Origin: Firmicutes bacterium UBA2530
GTDB taxonomy: Bacteria > Bacillota > Clostridia > Tissierellales > Sedimentibacteraceae
NCBI GenBank assembly: GCA_002340985.1
Contig: DDNC01000009.1
Span: forward strand, 124,528 to 179,787
Length of the DNA: 55,260 nucleotides
Direction of reading: 5' to 3'
Below, one piece after another: positions 17,932 to 26,567 of this stretch. The first letter of the stretch is position 1; every line of letters starts with the position of its first letter. A program made the position numbers and the translations under genes. The notes under the pieces are model-generated. The model ran no database searches, was not told where the DNA came from, and saw only the letters and a list, made by a program, of their open reading frames with translations.

Positions 17932-18744
17932 ATGGAAAAAGCTCATCAGATAGATTATCAAATTTTTGGTGATGACATACAGTTTGTTGAAATTTCATTG
18001 GATTACGGTGAAACCATAGTTGCAGAGCCGGGCGCAATGATGTACATGGATTCAAGCATAGAGATGGATACTGTATTTGGGGACGGAAGCGGAAAGGATA
18101 CTTCAAAAGGTTTAAAGGGAATGTTGGCGTCAGCAGGCAAGCGCGTTCTTTCAGGAGAAAATTTGTTTACATCAGCATTTACAAACAAAGGTTCCGGTAA
18201 AAAATCATTGGCCTTTGCTGCACCATATCCCGGCAAAATTATTCCTGTTGAATTGATGGAGTATGGCGGAGAGCTGGTTTGTCAGAGAGATTCGTACCTA
18301 TGCTCTGCCAAAGGCATTGAAATAAGCATTGCTTTTCAGAAAAAAATAGGCGTGGGACTTTTCGGCGGTGAAGGCTTTATAATGCAGAAATTGAGAGGAG
18401 ACGGTCTGGCATTTTTAAATGCGGGAGGTACCATTATCAAGAAAGAGCTGACTCACGGAGAGATGCTCAAGCTGGATACAGGCTGCCTTGTTGCTTTTAC
18501 TTCAGGAGTTGACTACGACGTACAATTTGTGGGCAATGTGAAAAGTGCATTGTTCGGAGGAGAAGGGCTGTTCCTTGCTACATTGAGAGGTCCGGGAACA
18601 GTATGGCTTCAATCTCTGCCTTTCAGCAGAATGGCAGACAGAATATTCTCCGCAAGCAAAAAGGCCAATCCCGGAGCATCCAGCAAGGGTGAAGGAAGTC
18701 TGCTTGGAAGTATAGGAATAGGAAATTTTTTCGGAGATGATTGA
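17932..18744 (+). CDS. TIGR00266 / AIM24-family protein
   Basis: A 270-residue soluble protein of the AIM24 beta-prism family. Characteristic stretches are VEISLDYGETIVAEPGAMMYMD at the start, SGENLFTSAFTN, CQRDSYLCSAKGIEISIAFQKK, GGEGFIMQKLRGDG and GGEGLFLATLRGPGTVWLQSLP. The last two are related half-repeats. The molecular function of bacterial members is not established; the mitochondrial relative affects inner-membrane organisation. Start is clear (AGGAGGG). It is a single-gene unit with its own promoter and terminator. Confidence 0.88.
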   Translation: MEKAHQIDYQIFGDDIQFVEISLDYGETIVAEPGAMMYMDSSIEMDTVFGDGSGKDTSKGLKGMLASAGKRVLSGENLFTSAFTNKGSGKKSLAFAAPYPGKIIPVELMEYGGELVCQRDSYLCSAKGIEISIAFQKKIGVGLFGGEGFIMQKLRGDGLAFLNAGGTIIKKELTHGEMLKLDTGCLVAFTSGVDYDVQFVGNVKSALFGGEGLFLATLRGPGTVWLQSLPFSRMADRIFSASKKANPGASSKGEGSLLGSIGIGNFFGDD

Positions 18745-18750
18745 TATTAA

Positions 18751-18788
18751 AGGGTGCAACATTTAATTAACACTGAATGTTGCGCCCT
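18751..18788 (+). terminator. terminator of the AIM24-family gene
   Basis: A stem AGGGTGCAACATT/AATGTTGCGCCCT (one G-T pair) with a 12-nt loop is followed by eight or more T residues. Confidence 0.9.
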
Positions 18789-18793
18789 TTTTT

Positions 18794-19684
18794 TTATTTT
18801 CTGCTATTCAGATACAGAACCGCTTTCGTTGCGGAAATATTTTCTTCGATTATGTTAAAGCTTTTCAGATGTTTTTCAAGCTCATTTATGTATGTCTGTT
18901 TTAGGAGCGCGCTGTTGTGAAACACTCCACCCTTAATTCCCACGGTAACATGACCGCTGAACCCTTTTTTACCGTAGGCAGTAAGCGTAAGCTCCGCAAG
19001 CTCTTTTCCCTCCTTATCCAAAATCGCGGCAGAATGCAAGTCACCATCTGCAGCCCCTCGGGCAATAATCGGAAACAGCGCAGCTATAGCACTTTTTTCA
19101 TTGCCATAAATAAATTCCATTATTTCTGAGCGAGAGGAACCGCCTATTTTCTTAAGGAGTTTTTCGCTTAAATCATCAAACTCCATATTCCTGTCTATTC
19201 TATAAACTATGTTTTTGAAGGCTTCCATAACTATGTGGTATCCGCTTCCTTCATCACCTAAAATATGTCCCCAGCCTCCGACCATTTTACCCTTCCCATT
19301 TTTCTGAACATAGCATGAAGAGCCTGTCCCAGCAATGGCAAGTATTCCGTCATCACTTCCGAAATATGCCATGCACGCCATTTCAGCGTCGTTCAGCACC
19401 ACAGTTTCTATTCCAAAAGCACCTTCAACATATTTCTTTATTAGTTCGGCATAGTTTCCGGTCTCTACAGAAGCCATTCCTATGGAAATAAGCAGGCATT
19501 CTTCTTTTCCCAGCTCTTCTGTGCAGTCGCCTATCAAAGAAATAATATTATTCACGGTATTTTCCAGATTTACGGCAGGATTGCCCGCTCCGCCTATTTT
19601 TTCAAACACAATGCTGCCGCTTAAATCGTAAGCAACAAGCTCGGACTTGGTGCCCCCGGCATCTATTCCTATTAAGTACTTCAT
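18794..19684 (-). CDS. N-acetylglucosamine kinase-like BadF/BadG-family ATPase
   Basis: A 296-residue ASKHA-fold kinase. The phosphate-1 motif is GIDAGGTKSELVAYD at the start, DAE of the second segment appears in VVLNDAEMACMAYF, and the adenosine/phosphate-2 region is ILAIAGTGSSCYV followed by GGWGHILGDEGSGYHI, the signature of the N-acetylglucosamine/N-acetylmuramic-acid-recycling kinase group. A role in phosphorylating amino sugars from cell-wall turnover is likely. No sugar transporter or murQ lies nearby. It is convergent with the AIM24-family gene. Confidence 0.8.
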   Translation of the reverse strand: MKYLIGIDAGGTKSELVAYDLSGSIVFEKIGGAGNPAVNLENTVNNIISLIGDCTEELGKEECLLISIGMASVETGNYAELIKKYVEGAFGIETVVLNDAEMACMAYFGSDDGILAIAGTGSSCYVQKNGKGKMVGGWGHILGDEGSGYHIVMEAFKNIVYRIDRNMEFDDLSEKLLKKIGGSSRSEIMEFIYGNEKSAIAALFPIIARGAADGDLHSAAILDKEGKELAELTLTAYGKKGFSGHVTVGIKGGVFHNSALLKQTYINELEKHLKSFNIIEENISATKAVLYLNSRK

Positions 19685-19705
19685 TCATATCCCCACCTTT
19701 ACAAA

Positions 19706-19727
19706 AGACCTTCGGGAAAGAAGGTCT
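19706..19727 (-). terminator. terminator after the ferredoxin gene
   Basis: An 8-bp stem AGACCTTC/GAAGGTCT with a 6-nt loop, followed on the minus strand by TTTTG. It lies 20 bp past the ferredoxin stop. Confidence 0.65.
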
Positions 19728-19746
19728 CAGATTGATGCAACATATA

Positions 19747-19938
19747 TTAATCTTCTAAATGAATTGCGTCAGTGGGACATCCGTCCTCTGCTTCTCTTGC
19801 GCAATCTTCGTTTTCTTCATCAACAGGGTCCTGTATAACCACGGAAATTCCCTCATCATCTAATTCGAACACATCAGGACAGACCGATTCGCACAGTCCG
19901 CAGCTGATGCACGCATCTCTGTCAACTATAGCTTTCAT
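19747..19938 (-). CDS. single-cluster [4Fe-4S] ferredoxin
   Basis: A 63-residue, very acidic electron carrier. Cysteines 10, 13 and 16 (ACISCGLC) with Cys54 in DGCPTDAI are the expected ligands of one [4Fe-4S] cluster. Cys20 and Cys46 occupy the places of the disulfide found in Thermotoga-type monocluster ferredoxins. GGAGG stands 6 nt before the ATG. It lies downstream of the small-protein gene and the Mo/W cofactor cluster; a link to a tungsten or molybdenum oxidoreductase is possible but not shown. Confidence 0.9.
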   Translation of the reverse strand: MKAIVDRDACISCGLCESVCPDVFELDDEGISVVIQDPVDEENEDCAREAEDGCPTDAIHLED

Positions 19939-19966
19939 TATATTCCTCCTTCATTAACCATTGGTA

Positions 19967-20152
19967 CTATTCTAATTCCTTATGGTGAATAGCATTAATA
20001 ATTATTTGCTTCGCCTTCTCATGTCCATATTTAGCCTTCCCCTGAATTTCAGGAACCGGAGGAACTTCGTTTTTCTTGAAATGCTGCTTCTTGTTACTTT
20101 CTGTTCCGTGGGCATCCTTTGGGTCTGGTCTTCTCATTCCTGCCTTTGCCAT
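19967..20152 (-). CDS. small basic protein of unknown function (61 aa)
   Basis: Supported mainly by a textbook Shine-Dalgarno site (GAGGTGAT) and by its place in a gene row. The 61 residues are hydrophilic and rich in Lys, His and Pro (MRRPDPKDAHGTESNKKQHF, then VPPVPEIQGKAKYGHEKAKQ). No Cys, no membrane segment and no domain I can name. Tight spacing to the MOSC gene upstream (about 60 bp) and the ferredoxin downstream suggests co-transcription. Confidence 0.6.
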   Translation of the reverse strand: MAKAGMRRPDPKDAHGTESNKKQHFKKNEVPPVPEIQGKAKYGHEKAKQIIINAIHHKELE

Positions 20153-20212
20153 AATATCACCTCAGATATATTGTGGTTTATTGCGGCGTATTTATGCATT
20201 TGCTTTGTGGAT

Positions 20213-20647
20213 TTATTTTATAATTTCGATTTCGTCTCCCGGTTTAATCCAGCCCGGTTTTAAAACCTTTGTAAAAATACCTTCTCTCGGCATTACGCAG
20301 TCACCCACTAATTCTCTGATTGCGCAGCCTAAGTGGCATTCTTTGCCTATCTGTGTTACTTCCATTTCGGTTTCACCGATTTTCAGCTTTGTGCCGATGG
20401 GCAGCTCATACAGCACCACACCTTCTGTTGTGAGGTTTTCTGCAAATTTTCCCACACATAATCCGTTTTTTCCACCATCGTTTATTTTATCAATGCTTTC
20501 CTGTCCCAAAAGGCTTACCTGTCTGTGCCAGTTTCCCGCATGAGCATCTCCCACAAGTCCGTGATTAATTTCGAAATATCCCTTATCTACAGGCTCCTTT
20601 GGAACTCCTTTTTTTTCACTTATGTTTACAGCCAATACTTTCGCCAT
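20213..20647 (-). CDS. MOSC-domain protein
   Basis: A 144-residue stand-alone MOSC (molybdenum cofactor sulfurase C-terminal) domain: VLAVNISEKKGVPKEPV, GLVGDAHAGNWHRQVSLLGQE, FAENLTTEG, LPIGTKLKIGE, then KECHLGCAIRELVGDCVMPREGIFTKVLKPGWIKPGD. The cysteines in ECHLGC sit where the family's conserved, functionally important cysteine is expected. MOSC domains handle sulfur or the molybdopterin cofactor. Its place just after moaC fits a role in cofactor maturation or delivery. Confidence 0.88.
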   Translation of the reverse strand: MAKVLAVNISEKKGVPKEPVDKGYFEINHGLVGDAHAGNWHRQVSLLGQESIDKINDGGKNGLCVGKFAENLTTEGVVLYELPIGTKLKIGETEMEVTQIGKECHLGCAIRELVGDCVMPREGIFTKVLKPGWIKPGDEIEIIK

Positions 20648-20673
20648 CTTTATTCTCCGTTAATTTATAATTT

Positions 20674-21153
20674 TTATTTATGTTCTCTTACAAAATCTCC
20701 TGATTTTCCTCCGGACTTTTTCATAAGCATCACGTCGGACACTATCATTTCTCTGTCGATTGCCTTGCACATGTCGTAAATTGTGAGCCCAGCTGCCGAT
20801 ACTGCCGTGAGTGCTTCCATTTCAACACCCGTCTGACCTGTATTCCTTACTGTTGCCGTTATTTCTACCCTGTTTCTGTCAAAATCAAGCGAAAAGCTTA
20901 TGTCGCAGCCTGAAATCATTATGGGATGACACATTGGTATAATATCGGAGGTTTTCTTTGCAGCCATTACACCCGCTACCTGCGCAACAGCCAGCACATC
21001 ACCTTTTTTTATTGTTCCCTGGTGAATTCTATCAAGTGTTTCTCTTTTCATATATACATTTCCGCAGGCAACTGCCTCTCTCAGGGTTTCATCCTTGCCG
21101 CTCACGTCAACCATCTTTGCTCTTCCCTGTTCGTTAATATGAGTTAAATCCAC
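20674..21153 (-). CDS. moaC: cyclic pyranopterin monophosphate synthase MoaC
   Basis: A 159-residue MoaC that converts the MoaA product to cyclic pyranopterin monophosphate. It has MVDVSGKDETLREAVA, GDVLAVAQVAGVMAAKKTSDIIPMCHPI (active-site His in CHP), VRNTGQTGVEMEALTAVSAAGLTIYDMCKA and DVMLMKKSGGKSG, all catalytic blocks intact. The start is GTG with AGGAGG five bases ahead. Only one base separates it from the moaA stop, so it is coupled to moaA. Confidence 0.95.
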   Translation of the reverse strand: MDLTHINEQGRAKMVDVSGKDETLREAVACGNVYMKRETLDRIHQGTIKKGDVLAVAQVAGVMAAKKTSDIIPMCHPIMISGCDISFSLDFDRNRVEITATVRNTGQTGVEMEALTAVSAAGLTIYDMCKAIDREMIVSDVMLMKKSGGKSGDFVREHK

Positions 21154-21154
21154 G

Positions 21155-22111
21155 CTATCCTCCTATTTGAAACATCATTCTGTCAGTTTCGCTTTTCTTG
21201 TCTGTATCCAAGTGATGCTCCTCTGGTTTATTATATACGGCACTTTTTATAACTTCAATTAATTTTTGCTGGTCATCTATATATGGCTTAATATTTATTT
21301 CCTCTGCAGAGTGAAGACATGGCTTTATTGCACCTGTGGAAGTAAGCCTTATCCTGTTGCAGTCGCCGCAGAATTTGCAGCTTACAGGACTTATAAGTCC
21401 TACTGTTCCCACTGCTCCGGGCATCTTGTACACTGATGCAACTCCATTATCACTCTGTACAGGAACCAGCTCGGGAAATCTTTCAAGTATTTCCTCCACC
21501 TTCATGCTGCATTTATCAAAATACTTCATGCCTTCACCGATGGGCATGAGCTCTATGAACCGCACCTGTACGGGAGCATCCAGTGTAAGCTTTATGAAAT
21601 CTCCGATTTCATCATCATTTACACCATTCATCAAGACTGCGTTTATCTTTATGGGAACCATACCAAGGCTGATACATTTTTCAATCGCTTCAAATACCTT
21701 GTTTATATCACCTAATCTTGTTATTTCTTTGAATCTGTCCGCTCTAAGCGTATCAAGGCTTATGTTTACGCGGTTCAATCCCGCTCTTTTCAAATCCTCC
21801 GCCATATCTGCAAGCAATATTCCGTTTGTTGTCAGAGATATGTCCTCCACTCCCGGCATGGAAGCAGCATGGCTGATAAGCTTGTCTAGTCCCTTAAGAA
21901 CGAGAGGTTCCCCTCCGGTAAATCTGACCTTTTTAATACCAAGAGCACCGCAAGCTGTGATTATTTTCTCAACCTCTTCAAAACGCAGTATGTCTTCGTG
22001 GCATTTCTTTTCTACCCCGCCTTCGGGCATGCAGTAAATGCATCTTAGGTTGCATCTGTCGGTAAGCGACACCCTTAAGTAGTCAATATTTCTTCCTTTT
22101 TTATCAAGCAT
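21155..22111 (-). CDS. moaA: GTP 3',8-cyclase MoaA
   Basis: A radical-SAM enzyme for the first step of molybdopterin synthesis, acting with MoaC. From the chosen ATG at 22111, CNLRCIYC (Cys20, 24, 27) binds the SAM cluster. The C-terminal CKFCGDCNRIRL...C holds the second [4Fe-4S] cluster that binds GTP. The protein ends in GG, the conserved tail needed for activity. The frame is open further upstream, but AAGGAG six bases before 22111 and family alignment fix the start, giving 318 residues. It overlaps the end of the moeA-PBP gene by 8 bases. Confidence 0.95.
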   Translation of the reverse strand: MLDKKGRNIDYLRVSLTDRCNLRCIYCMPEGGVEKKCHEDILRFEEVEKIITACGALGIKKVRFTGGEPLVLKGLDKLISHAASMPGVEDISLTTNGILLADMAEDLKRAGLNRVNISLDTLRADRFKEITRLGDINKVFEAIEKCISLGMVPIKINAVLMNGVNDDEIGDFIKLTLDAPVQVRFIELMPIGEGMKYFDKCSMKVEEILERFPELVPVQSDNGVASVYKMPGAVGTVGLISPVSCKFCGDCNRIRLTSTGAIKPCLHSAEEINIKPYIDDQQKLIEVIKSAVYNKPEEHHLDTDKKSETDRMMFQIGG

Positions 22112-24023
22112 GTTCTGCTCCTTGTGTAATAATTGTTCCAGTATTAGAATAGTCATATCCGCCGAGTTCGTCAAGCTTTTTTCTAAATTCTTCGGAGTTA
22201 ATTATTTCGATGAATTCCTTTACAATATCCAGTGACATGTATTCCTCCGGTATTGCCAGATCATATTCCTCGCTGCTTACAGGTATGAAGTCAAGCCCCA
22301 TCAGTGCAGCCGCAGAATAAACACCCAGACCTGCATCAGCGTCTCCCGCTTCCACCGCTGCCGCCACCGCAAGGTGAGTGAATTCTTCCCTGTAATATCC
22401 GTTTATGCTATCCGGTGAAATACCTGATTTATTCAGGTTATAATCTAAAAGCAGCCTTGTTCCCGAGCCCCTCTGCCTGTTTACGAATTTAACGCCTTCC
22501 CTTTGAAGGTCCTCAAATTTTCCGATGTTCTTAGGATTTCCTTTCCTCACCATGAAGCCCTGAATTCTCCCCACACATTTTATCAGTACTATTTTTTTGT
22601 GAGGAACATATTTCTTCAGATACGAGGTGTTGTAAATACCGCTGTCCATATCCAGCAGATGTGTGGGAGCCATGTGAGTTTCACCGGTTTTAAGCGCCAT
22701 GAGGCCTCCGGTGCTGCCCACGTTTGACGAAGAAAGGAAATATTTTTTGTTTTTTCTGTGCAGCAAATCTGCCGCTATATCAATTATTGGGTCATGGCTG
22801 CCTATGCACACCAATGTGTTTTTAACTTTATCCTCTGAGCTCAGGAGCTTGACCTTTACAACAGTACCTGCTTCTATACCCTCGATGCTCTGGTCTATTT
22901 CCAGCACACCATCGGCATTTACCAGTGACATTGTGGCGCCCGCACCTCTTGCAAGAGGTGTAGCCACAAATCTGCCTGCTATATAGCCTAACTTCACCCT
23001 TACAAATTCGTGATATTTAAGCGACGACATGCATCTTCTCGTCAGCACCGCATCCACCATTTTGTCAGCTTCCGTTTCAAGACCCTGAAATCCATAAATT
23101 ACAGGCTTCACTATTTCTTCCATGACAAAATATGCGGACACCGGAAATCCCGGAATTCCTATAACGGGTTTTCCATTTATAATTCCCATCATTACGGGTT
23201 TTCCTGGCTTTATAGCCACCCCGTGAATCACAAGCTCACCTAATTCGCTGACAGCAGATGATGTATAATCCTCACGCCCTGCGGAGGAGCCGGCATTAAT
23301 TAAAACTATGTCATTTTCCTCGTTTGCCTTTGAAACAGCCTGCTTAATGAGTTCAAAATCATCCCTTACTATTCCGTACCTCCTGGCTTCTCCTCCCCAC
23401 TCGCTTACCTGTGCCGCAAATGTTCTTGAGTTAAAGTCTATTATGTCCCCTATCTTCAGTTCGGTTCCAGGCTCAACTATTTCGGTGCCAGTGGGTATGA
23501 TGCCAATTCTTGGTTTTTTATAAACCTCTACACTGTTGATTCCTCCTGCTATGAGGGCTCCTATGTCAACAGGCCTTATTTGATGCCTGGAGGGAACTAT
23601 TAGCTGGTTTTCAACTATATCCTCACCCAGTGGCCTGATGTTCTGCCACGGCACGGCACTTTGGTATATCTCAACCTGTTTTTCATTTATATTTATTAAA
23701 TCTTCAACCATTATCACACAGTCGAAATCCTTGAGTATGGGGTCGCCTGTATCAACCACCATGTAATCTGTGCCCTCTGTGAGCACCACATGATTTCTTT
23801 CGGAAGCACCAAAAGTTTTTTCGCTTTTGCAGGCTATGCCATCCATTGCGGATGAATTGTAATGAGGTGATGACAAAACCGCAAACACTGCATTTGCGGT
23901 TACTCTGCCTCTTGCGTCCCACGTATCTACAATCTCTGTTTCATTGTTCAGAGCACCTAATTTATCCATATAAATTTTTAAAGCTTCATCTAATTCAAAA
24001 TTAGAAAGATATACGTTCTGCAT
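22104..24023 (-). CDS. MoeA-type molybdotransferase fused to a substrate-binding-like domain
   Basis: A 639-residue fusion. Residues about 1-405 are MoeA (PHYNSSAMDGIA, the IIPTGTEIVEPG core of the MPT-binding domain, NAGSSAGREDYT, GIPGFPVSAYF). Residues about 410-639 are a periplasmic-binding-protein-like domain lacking any signal peptide (LVCIGSHDPIIDIAADLL, SSNVGSTGGLMAL, VNRQRGSGTRLLLDY, EAGDADAGLGVYSAA). This architecture is known in clostridia and archaea; the binding domain resembles the oxyanion-sensing ModE/LysR-linked type. It probably inserts molybdate or tungstate into molybdopterin, the extra domain binding the oxyanion or a cofactor. A second, plain MoeA lies directly upstream. 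Confidence 0.92.
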   Translation of the reverse strand: MQNVYLSNFELDEALKIYMDKLGALNNETEIVDTWDARGRVTANAVFAVLSSPHYNSSAMDGIACKSEKTFGASERNHVVLTEGTDYMVVDTGDPILKDFDCVIMVEDLININEKQVEIYQSAVPWQNIRPLGEDIVENQLIVPSRHQIRPVDIGALIAGGINSVEVYKKPRIGIIPTGTEIVEPGTELKIGDIIDFNSRTFAAQVSEWGGEARRYGIVRDDFELIKQAVSKANEENDIVLINAGSSAGREDYTSSAVSELGELVIHGVAIKPGKPVMMGIINGKPVIGIPGFPVSAYFVMEEIVKPVIYGFQGLETEADKMVDAVLTRRCMSSLKYHEFVRVKLGYIAGRFVATPLARGAGATMSLVNADGVLEIDQSIEGIEAGTVVKVKLLSSEDKVKNTLVCIGSHDPIIDIAADLLHRKNKKYFLSSSNVGSTGGLMALKTGETHMAPTHLLDMDSGIYNTSYLKKYVPHKKIVLIKCVGRIQGFMVRKGNPKNIGKFEDLQREGVKFVNRQRGSGTRLLLDYNLNKSGISPDSINGYYREEFTHLAVAAAVEAGDADAGLGVYSAAALMGLDFIPVSSEEYDLAIPEEYMSLDIVKEFIEIINSEEFRKKLDELGGYDYSNTGTIITQGAEHA

Positions 24024-24033
24024 TTCACATCTC

Positions 24034-25260
24034 CTAAAATTTATACACGCTTACAATCTGACCTTCTCTGATACCTTCTTCGTTTCTTCCTATTCTTATA
24101 TAGCCCCACGCCTTGGAAAAGCTTGTAATAAGTCCCGATTTTCCGAATACCGGAGAAGCTATAAGCTCTGTTCCCCTATCCTCAATTTTAACCGGAAGAA
24201 ATTCTTCCCTTCCCTTCGCCTTGTGGTAATTTATTTTAAACCTGCAGCTTATGGGATAGGAAGTTTCTTTGTGTCCCGTAAGTCTTTCTATATAATACTT
24301 AACCATTATCTGAAAAATCACCGAACATGCCAGTGGGTGTCCGGGGAGGCCGAATATAATTTTTTCCTTTGCTTTACCGATAATTGTAGGCTTTCCAGGC
24401 TTCACAGATATTCCGTGAACCAAAAGCTCTCCGTTCTCCAAATCATTAATCACCTTTGGAGTGTTGTCCCTTTTTCCAACGGAGCTTCCTCCAGAAATCA
24501 GGACGATATCACATTCATTCACAGCCTTTTCAACGATACTCTTAAGAATCTCATATTCATCCCTTACCAGCCCGTAAGCAACCGGTACACACCCGTTTTC
24601 TTCCGCCAGGGAGTTAAGCAGATAAGTATTTATGTCTCGTATTTGTCCCTGAGATATATTTTCAGATGGATGCACCACCTCGTCGCCGGTAGAAATTATT
24701 CCTATCCGGGGCTTTTTACAAACATCCACCTCATAAAACCCGAGGCTTGAAAGCACCCCTATCTCATATGCCCTCAGACGGGTTCCTTTTTTTATTACAA
24801 CCTCACCTTTTCTTATATCTTCACCGACTTCAACCACATTTTCTCCCGGCGAGGGGGACTTTGAAACCAATATGGTGGTGTCGTCCAATTTTTCCGAGTA
24901 TTCAATCATAACTACGGAATCAGACCCTCCGGGAAGCATACCGCCCGTAGGCACATAGTAGCACTGCCCTGGAACTGAAATTATCCCCAAAGCTTCCTGT
25001 CCCATCAATATTTCGCCCTTTAAGTCAAGAATAGACTGAATCGATTCACTTGCTCCGAATAAATCTCTGGAATTCACCGCATAGCCGTCAACCGTGGACC
25101 TTCTGAATCCGGGAACATTCTCATCTGCAATTATGTCATTTTTCAATATTCTTCCCGTTGCATGGGGCAAAGTAACTTTTTCGCTTTCTATTGCAAAGCT
25201 GAAGTTTTCATCTATTAATTTTGAAGTGTCTTTCACAGTCAGCACGTTAAACATATCCAT
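24034..25260 (-). CDS. moeA: molybdopterin molybdotransferase MoeA
   Basis: A 408-residue MoeA without extra domains. It has FRRSTVDGYAVNSRD (the usual P..SAMDGYA with R-S-T-V), PTGGMLPGGSDSVVMIE, IGIISTGDEVV, LISGGSSVGKRDNTP, HGISVKPGKPTIIGK and GLPGHPLACSVIFQ. MoeA exchanges adenylated molybdopterin for the metal-loaded cofactor. Two MoeA-type proteins side by side in a tungstate-uptake cluster suggest division of labour between metals or steps (inference). Start ATG with AAGGAG. Confidence 0.93.
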   Translation of the reverse strand: MDMFNVLTVKDTSKLIDENFSFAIESEKVTLPHATGRILKNDIIADENVPGFRRSTVDGYAVNSRDLFGASESIQSILDLKGEILMGQEALGIISVPGQCYYVPTGGMLPGGSDSVVMIEYSEKLDDTTILVSKSPSPGENVVEVGEDIRKGEVVIKKGTRLRAYEIGVLSSLGFYEVDVCKKPRIGIISTGDEVVHPSENISQGQIRDINTYLLNSLAEENGCVPVAYGLVRDEYEILKSIVEKAVNECDIVLISGGSSVGKRDNTPKVINDLENGELLVHGISVKPGKPTIIGKAKEKIIFGLPGHPLACSVIFQIMVKYYIERLTGHKETSYPISCRFKINYHKAKGREEFLPVKIEDRGTELIASPVFGKSGLITSFSKAWGYIRIGRNEEGIREGQIVSVYKF

Positions 25261-25269
25261 AGCTGCTCC

Positions 25270-25758
25270 TTATCTGGCACATTCTCCTCCTGTGCCCTGT
25301 AATATTTCAATGCCATGAGGAAGCGCTGGCAGTACGAAGTTAAGATTTTCTACTGCGCCCTTGGGACTTCCAGGAAGATTTATAATCAATGTGTTATCCC
25401 TTATGCCCGCCGTTGCTCTTGAAAGCATTGCCTTCGGTGTTATGGAAAGAGACATCTGTCTCATGGCTTCAGGTATGCCCGGTGTTGGTCTCTTAACAAC
25501 CTTCATTGTTGCCTCGGGTGTAACGTCTCTCTTTGAAAATCCTGTTCCGCCATTAGTAAGTATCAGGTCCAGGTTCAGCTCGTCACACATGTAAATAAGC
25601 TCCTGACATATTAAATCCATTTCATCCGGTATTATTTTATAATAATCAACATGATAGGTATCCGCATTCAGTGCCTCCTGTATTGCGGGTCCTGTTCCGT
25701 CGATTCTTTCTCCTCTTGAGCCTTTGTCACTTATTGTTAAAATTCCGGTTCTTATCAT
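25270..25758 (-). CDS. molybdopterin adenylyltransferase MogA/MoaB family
   Basis: A 162-residue MoCF-biosynthesis domain: GILTISDKGSRGERIDGTGPAI, DLILTNGGTGFSKRDVTPEAT (the MPT-binding GGTG and TPE motifs), then INLPGSPKGAVENL. It adenylates molybdopterin before MoeA inserts the metal. It overlaps no neighbour but sits ten bases before moeA. MogA and MoaB cannot be told apart by eye, so no symbol is given. Confidence 0.92.
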   Translation of the reverse strand: MIRTGILTISDKGSRGERIDGTGPAIQEALNADTYHVDYYKIIPDEMDLICQELIYMCDELNLDLILTNGGTGFSKRDVTPEATMKVVKRPTPGIPEAMRQMSLSITPKAMLSRATAGIRDNTLIINLPGSPKGAVENLNFVLPALPHGIEILQGTGGECAR

Positions 25759-25835
25759 AGGGGCCTCCGTTTAAATTGCATTATTTTTAATTGGCTTTTT
25801 CAAAAAAAACGTCTCTGAATAGTCCATATATACAA

Positions 25836-25874
25836 AAGTATAACTTGAATGAAAAAAATTTTCAAGTTATACTT
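25836..25874 (-). terminator. inverted repeat between tupC and the cofactor genes
   Basis: A perfect 14-bp stem AAGTATAACTTGAA/TTCAAGTTATACTT with an 11-nt loop overlaps the tupC stop codon. On the minus strand only a short TTTTG tract follows, so it may cause partial termination between tupABC and mogA onward, or stabilise a processed transcript end. Confidence 0.5.
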
Positions 25875-26565
25875 ATATGTTCAATATTTGTTTTATTAGA
25901 GGGTTTTTCGGATTGCTGAGAACATCATCTGAACGCCCCTCTTCTATTATCTTTCCCTTATCCATGAAAAGTACATAATCGGCAATTCTTTTTGCCTGAT
26001 AAATATCATGTGTAACTATTATTACCGTCCTTCCGCCGGATGACATGTCCTCTATGAGCTTTTCCGCCTTTATGGAACTCTCCATATCCATTCCGGCAGT
26101 TGGTTCGTCCAGTAATGTAACCTCCGTTTCAAGAACCGCTGTCCTGAGCAGAGCAATCTTCGCCCTTTCTCCACCCGAAAGCCAGCTTGATTTTTTCTCC
26201 AATAAACTCTCAACATCAAAATAATGAAGATATTTTTCTACCCTCGTGCTTATTTCACCCCTATCCATCCTTTTAAACTTCAATCCGCTTGCTATGTTGT
26301 CATAGGATGTCTTACGGAACAAATAAGGTTTTTGAACAAGCATGGAAATTGAATTCCTCACCATGACGTCAAAACCCTTCCCGTCATACCTGATGCTCCC
26401 GCCGCTGAGGTTGTTTATTCCGGAAACACAGCTGAGCATTGTGCTTTTCCCGCTTCCGTTTGAGCCTAATACTACATATATTCCTTTATTGAATTCAAGT
26501 TTTTCCACATTTAGCACACGGGTGCTTCCATAATCCTTGAACGCATTTTCCAATGTAATTATCAA
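25873..26565 (-). CDS. tupC: tungstate/molybdate ABC transporter ATPase
   Basis: A 230-residue ABC ATPase: Walker A GSNGSGKST (34-42), Q-loop MLVQKPY, signature WLSGGERAKIAL near 130, Walker B VTLLDEPTAGMD and the H-loop VTHDIYQA. It starts at a TTG, since AAGGAGGG lies just ahead and no ATG is available. The permease stop is two bases upstream. With TupA and TupB it drives import of tungstate. It lacks the C-terminal MOP/TOBE domain of ModC, as is usual for TupC. Confidence 0.9.
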   Translation of the reverse strand: MIITLENAFKDYGSTRVLNVEKLEFNKGIYVVLGSNGSGKSTMLSCVSGINNLSGGSIRYDGKGFDVMVRNSISMLVQKPYLFRKTSYDNIASGLKFKRMDRGEISTRVEKYLHYFDVESLLEKKSSWLSGGERAKIALLRTAVLETEVTLLDEPTAGMDMESSIKAEKLIEDMSSGGRTVIIVTHDIYQAKRIADYVLFMDKGKIIEEGRSDDVLSNPKNPLIKQILNI

Positions 26566-26567
26566 TA